The notes beneath the pieces were generated by a model that did not search any database, was not told the DNA's origin, and saw nothing but the letters and a program-made list of their open reading frames with translations. Below, in pieces: positions 14,689 through 15,291 of a stretch of 15,291 nt of DNA. Location of the stretch: contig CAXTVS010000070.1 in assembly GCA_964247735.1 (NCBI GenBank), positions 1 through 15,291 of the forward strand. Reading direction: 5' to 3'. This stretch comes from Lichenicola sp964247735 (lineage in GTDB: Bacteria > Pseudomonadota > Alphaproteobacteria > Acetobacterales > Acetobacteraceae). Position numbers and translations under genes: made by a program. Position 1 is the first letter of the stretch. Every line of letters starts with the position of its first letter.

Positions 14689-15291
14689 TCACCCGTCCCC
14701 GTACGCGGCCACCACCGCGTTCTTCGCCGCCTCGCCGATGGTCGGGTGGATCACCACCGACTCGATCATGGTGTGCGCCGTCGCTCCGGCGTTCATCAGC
14801 GCGATGAAGCTCTGCACCACCTCCGAGCCGTTGTGGCACAGGCAGGCTGCCCCCAGGATCAGGTCGGTGTCGGCGTCGATCACCACCTTGATGAAGCCCG
14901 TCGTCTGGCCGACCTCGCGCGCCTTGCCGCTGGTGGTCATGTCCTTGGCTCCGACCCGCACCCGGTGCCCCGCCTTGCGGGCCTCCGCCTCGGTCATGCC
15001 GACGCGGCCCAGCTCCGGCTCCAGGAACATCGCGTATGGCACCACCCGCTCGGTGGTGCGGGTGCGGCTGCCGGCGATCTGGTCCTGCAGCACGGTGAAG
15101 TCGGCATAGGCGGTGTGGGTGAAGGCCGGGCCGCCGCGTATGTCGCCCGCCGCCCAGATGCCAGGCACGCTGCTCGACAACCGCTCGTCCACCTTGATGA
15201 TGCCGTGTCCGGTGGTCTCGACTCCGACCGTATCGAGGCCGAGGTCGTCGGTGTTCGGCCGCCGTCCGGTGGCGACGAACAGGTGGGTGCC
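14689..15291 (-). CDS. FAD-dependent pyridine nucleotide-disulfide oxidoreductase family (C-terminal part, runs off the right edge)
   Basis: The C-terminal 200 residues of a class I flavoprotein disulfide-reductase-like enzyme (dihydrolipoamide dehydrogenase / mercuric reductase group); the frame is open to the window edge. The visible part begins in the NAD(P)/FAD core with LFVATGRRPNTDDLGL, then VPGIWAAGDIRGGPAFTHTA, the FAD-contacting GD motif. The dimerisation domain follows, with GRVGMTEAEARKAGH and ending VVIHPTIGEAAKNAV, which carries the His-x4-Glu pair of the active site. The C-terminal double cysteine of true mercuric reductases is absent. The N-terminal CxxxxC redox motif is outside the window, so lipoamide, thiol or RclA-like function cannot be told apart. 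It converges with the acyltransferase gene. Confidence 0.92.
   Translation of the reverse strand, partial: GTHLFVATGRRPNTDDLGLDTVGVETTGHGIIKVDERLSSSVPGIWAAGDIRGGPAFTHTAYADFTVLQDQIAGSRTRTTERVVPYAMFLEPELGRVGMTEAEARKAGHRVRVGAKDMTTSGKAREVGQTTGFIKVVIDADTDLILGAACLCHNGSEVVQSFIALMNAGATAHTMIESVVIHPTIGEAAKNAVVAAYGDG

Overview
The window looks like chromosomal DNA of a high-GC alphaproteobacterium, most likely from the Acetobacteraceae/Rhodospirillales. The reasons are the aroA-cmk-rpsA cluster divergent from a FYDLN-acid zinc-ribbon gene, a CP4-like (class II) EPSP synthase, and a periplasmic flavo-dehydrogenase/triheme cytochrome c operon of the type acetic acid bacteria use for incomplete oxidation of sugars and sugar acids. 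The lineage is inferred from gene content and recalled family sequences; no search was run.

Layout. Positions 22-1481 hold two divergent genes for small membrane proteins: a four-helix protein of unknown function, and a protein with a fourfold internal repeat resembling the COG4705 membrane-protein group. Positions 1396-6112 lie on the minus strand. In transcription order they are aroA (EPSP synthase), cmk (cytidylate kinase, start overlapping the aroA stop as GTGA), a 210-base leader, rpsA (ribosomal protein S1, six S1 domains) and an SGNH esterase/acyltransferase resembling Mycobacterium smegmatis MsAcT. Divergent from aroA is a small FYDLN-acid protein (6254-6595).

Positions 6630-12745 are the metabolic accessory part. 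On the minus strand are a Tat-exported bicupin oxalate decarboxylase with all its recognised metal and lid residues, and a DUF892/YciF-type ferritin-like protein; a 9-bp perfect hairpin separates them. Divergent on the plus strand is a compact run: a gluconate-2-dehydrogenase subunit-3-like protein with a Tat signal, the GMC flavoprotein subunit, a triheme cytochrome c, an antibiotic-biosynthesis-monooxygenase (ABM) domain protein and a DUF4174 protein. The first three would form a membrane-associated periplasmic dehydrogenase passing electrons to the quinone pool. The GMC gene carries an in-frame TGA at codon 419, with an open and clearly homologous frame on both sides. The TGA removes the catalytic C-terminal part unless it is a sequencing error or is read through.

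Positions 13182-14688 hold an acyltransferase-3 membrane protein in visibly less GC-rich sequence, possibly acquired. The right edge cuts a minus-strand FAD/NAD(P) disulfide-oxidoreductase-family gene of which only the C-terminal 200 residues are visible.

No stretch longer than about 210 bases lacks a gene. I see no tRNA, rRNA, CRISPR array or intact insertion sequence, and no clearly undescribed multi-gene system. The strongest anomaly is the interrupted GMC gene inside an otherwise intact operon.
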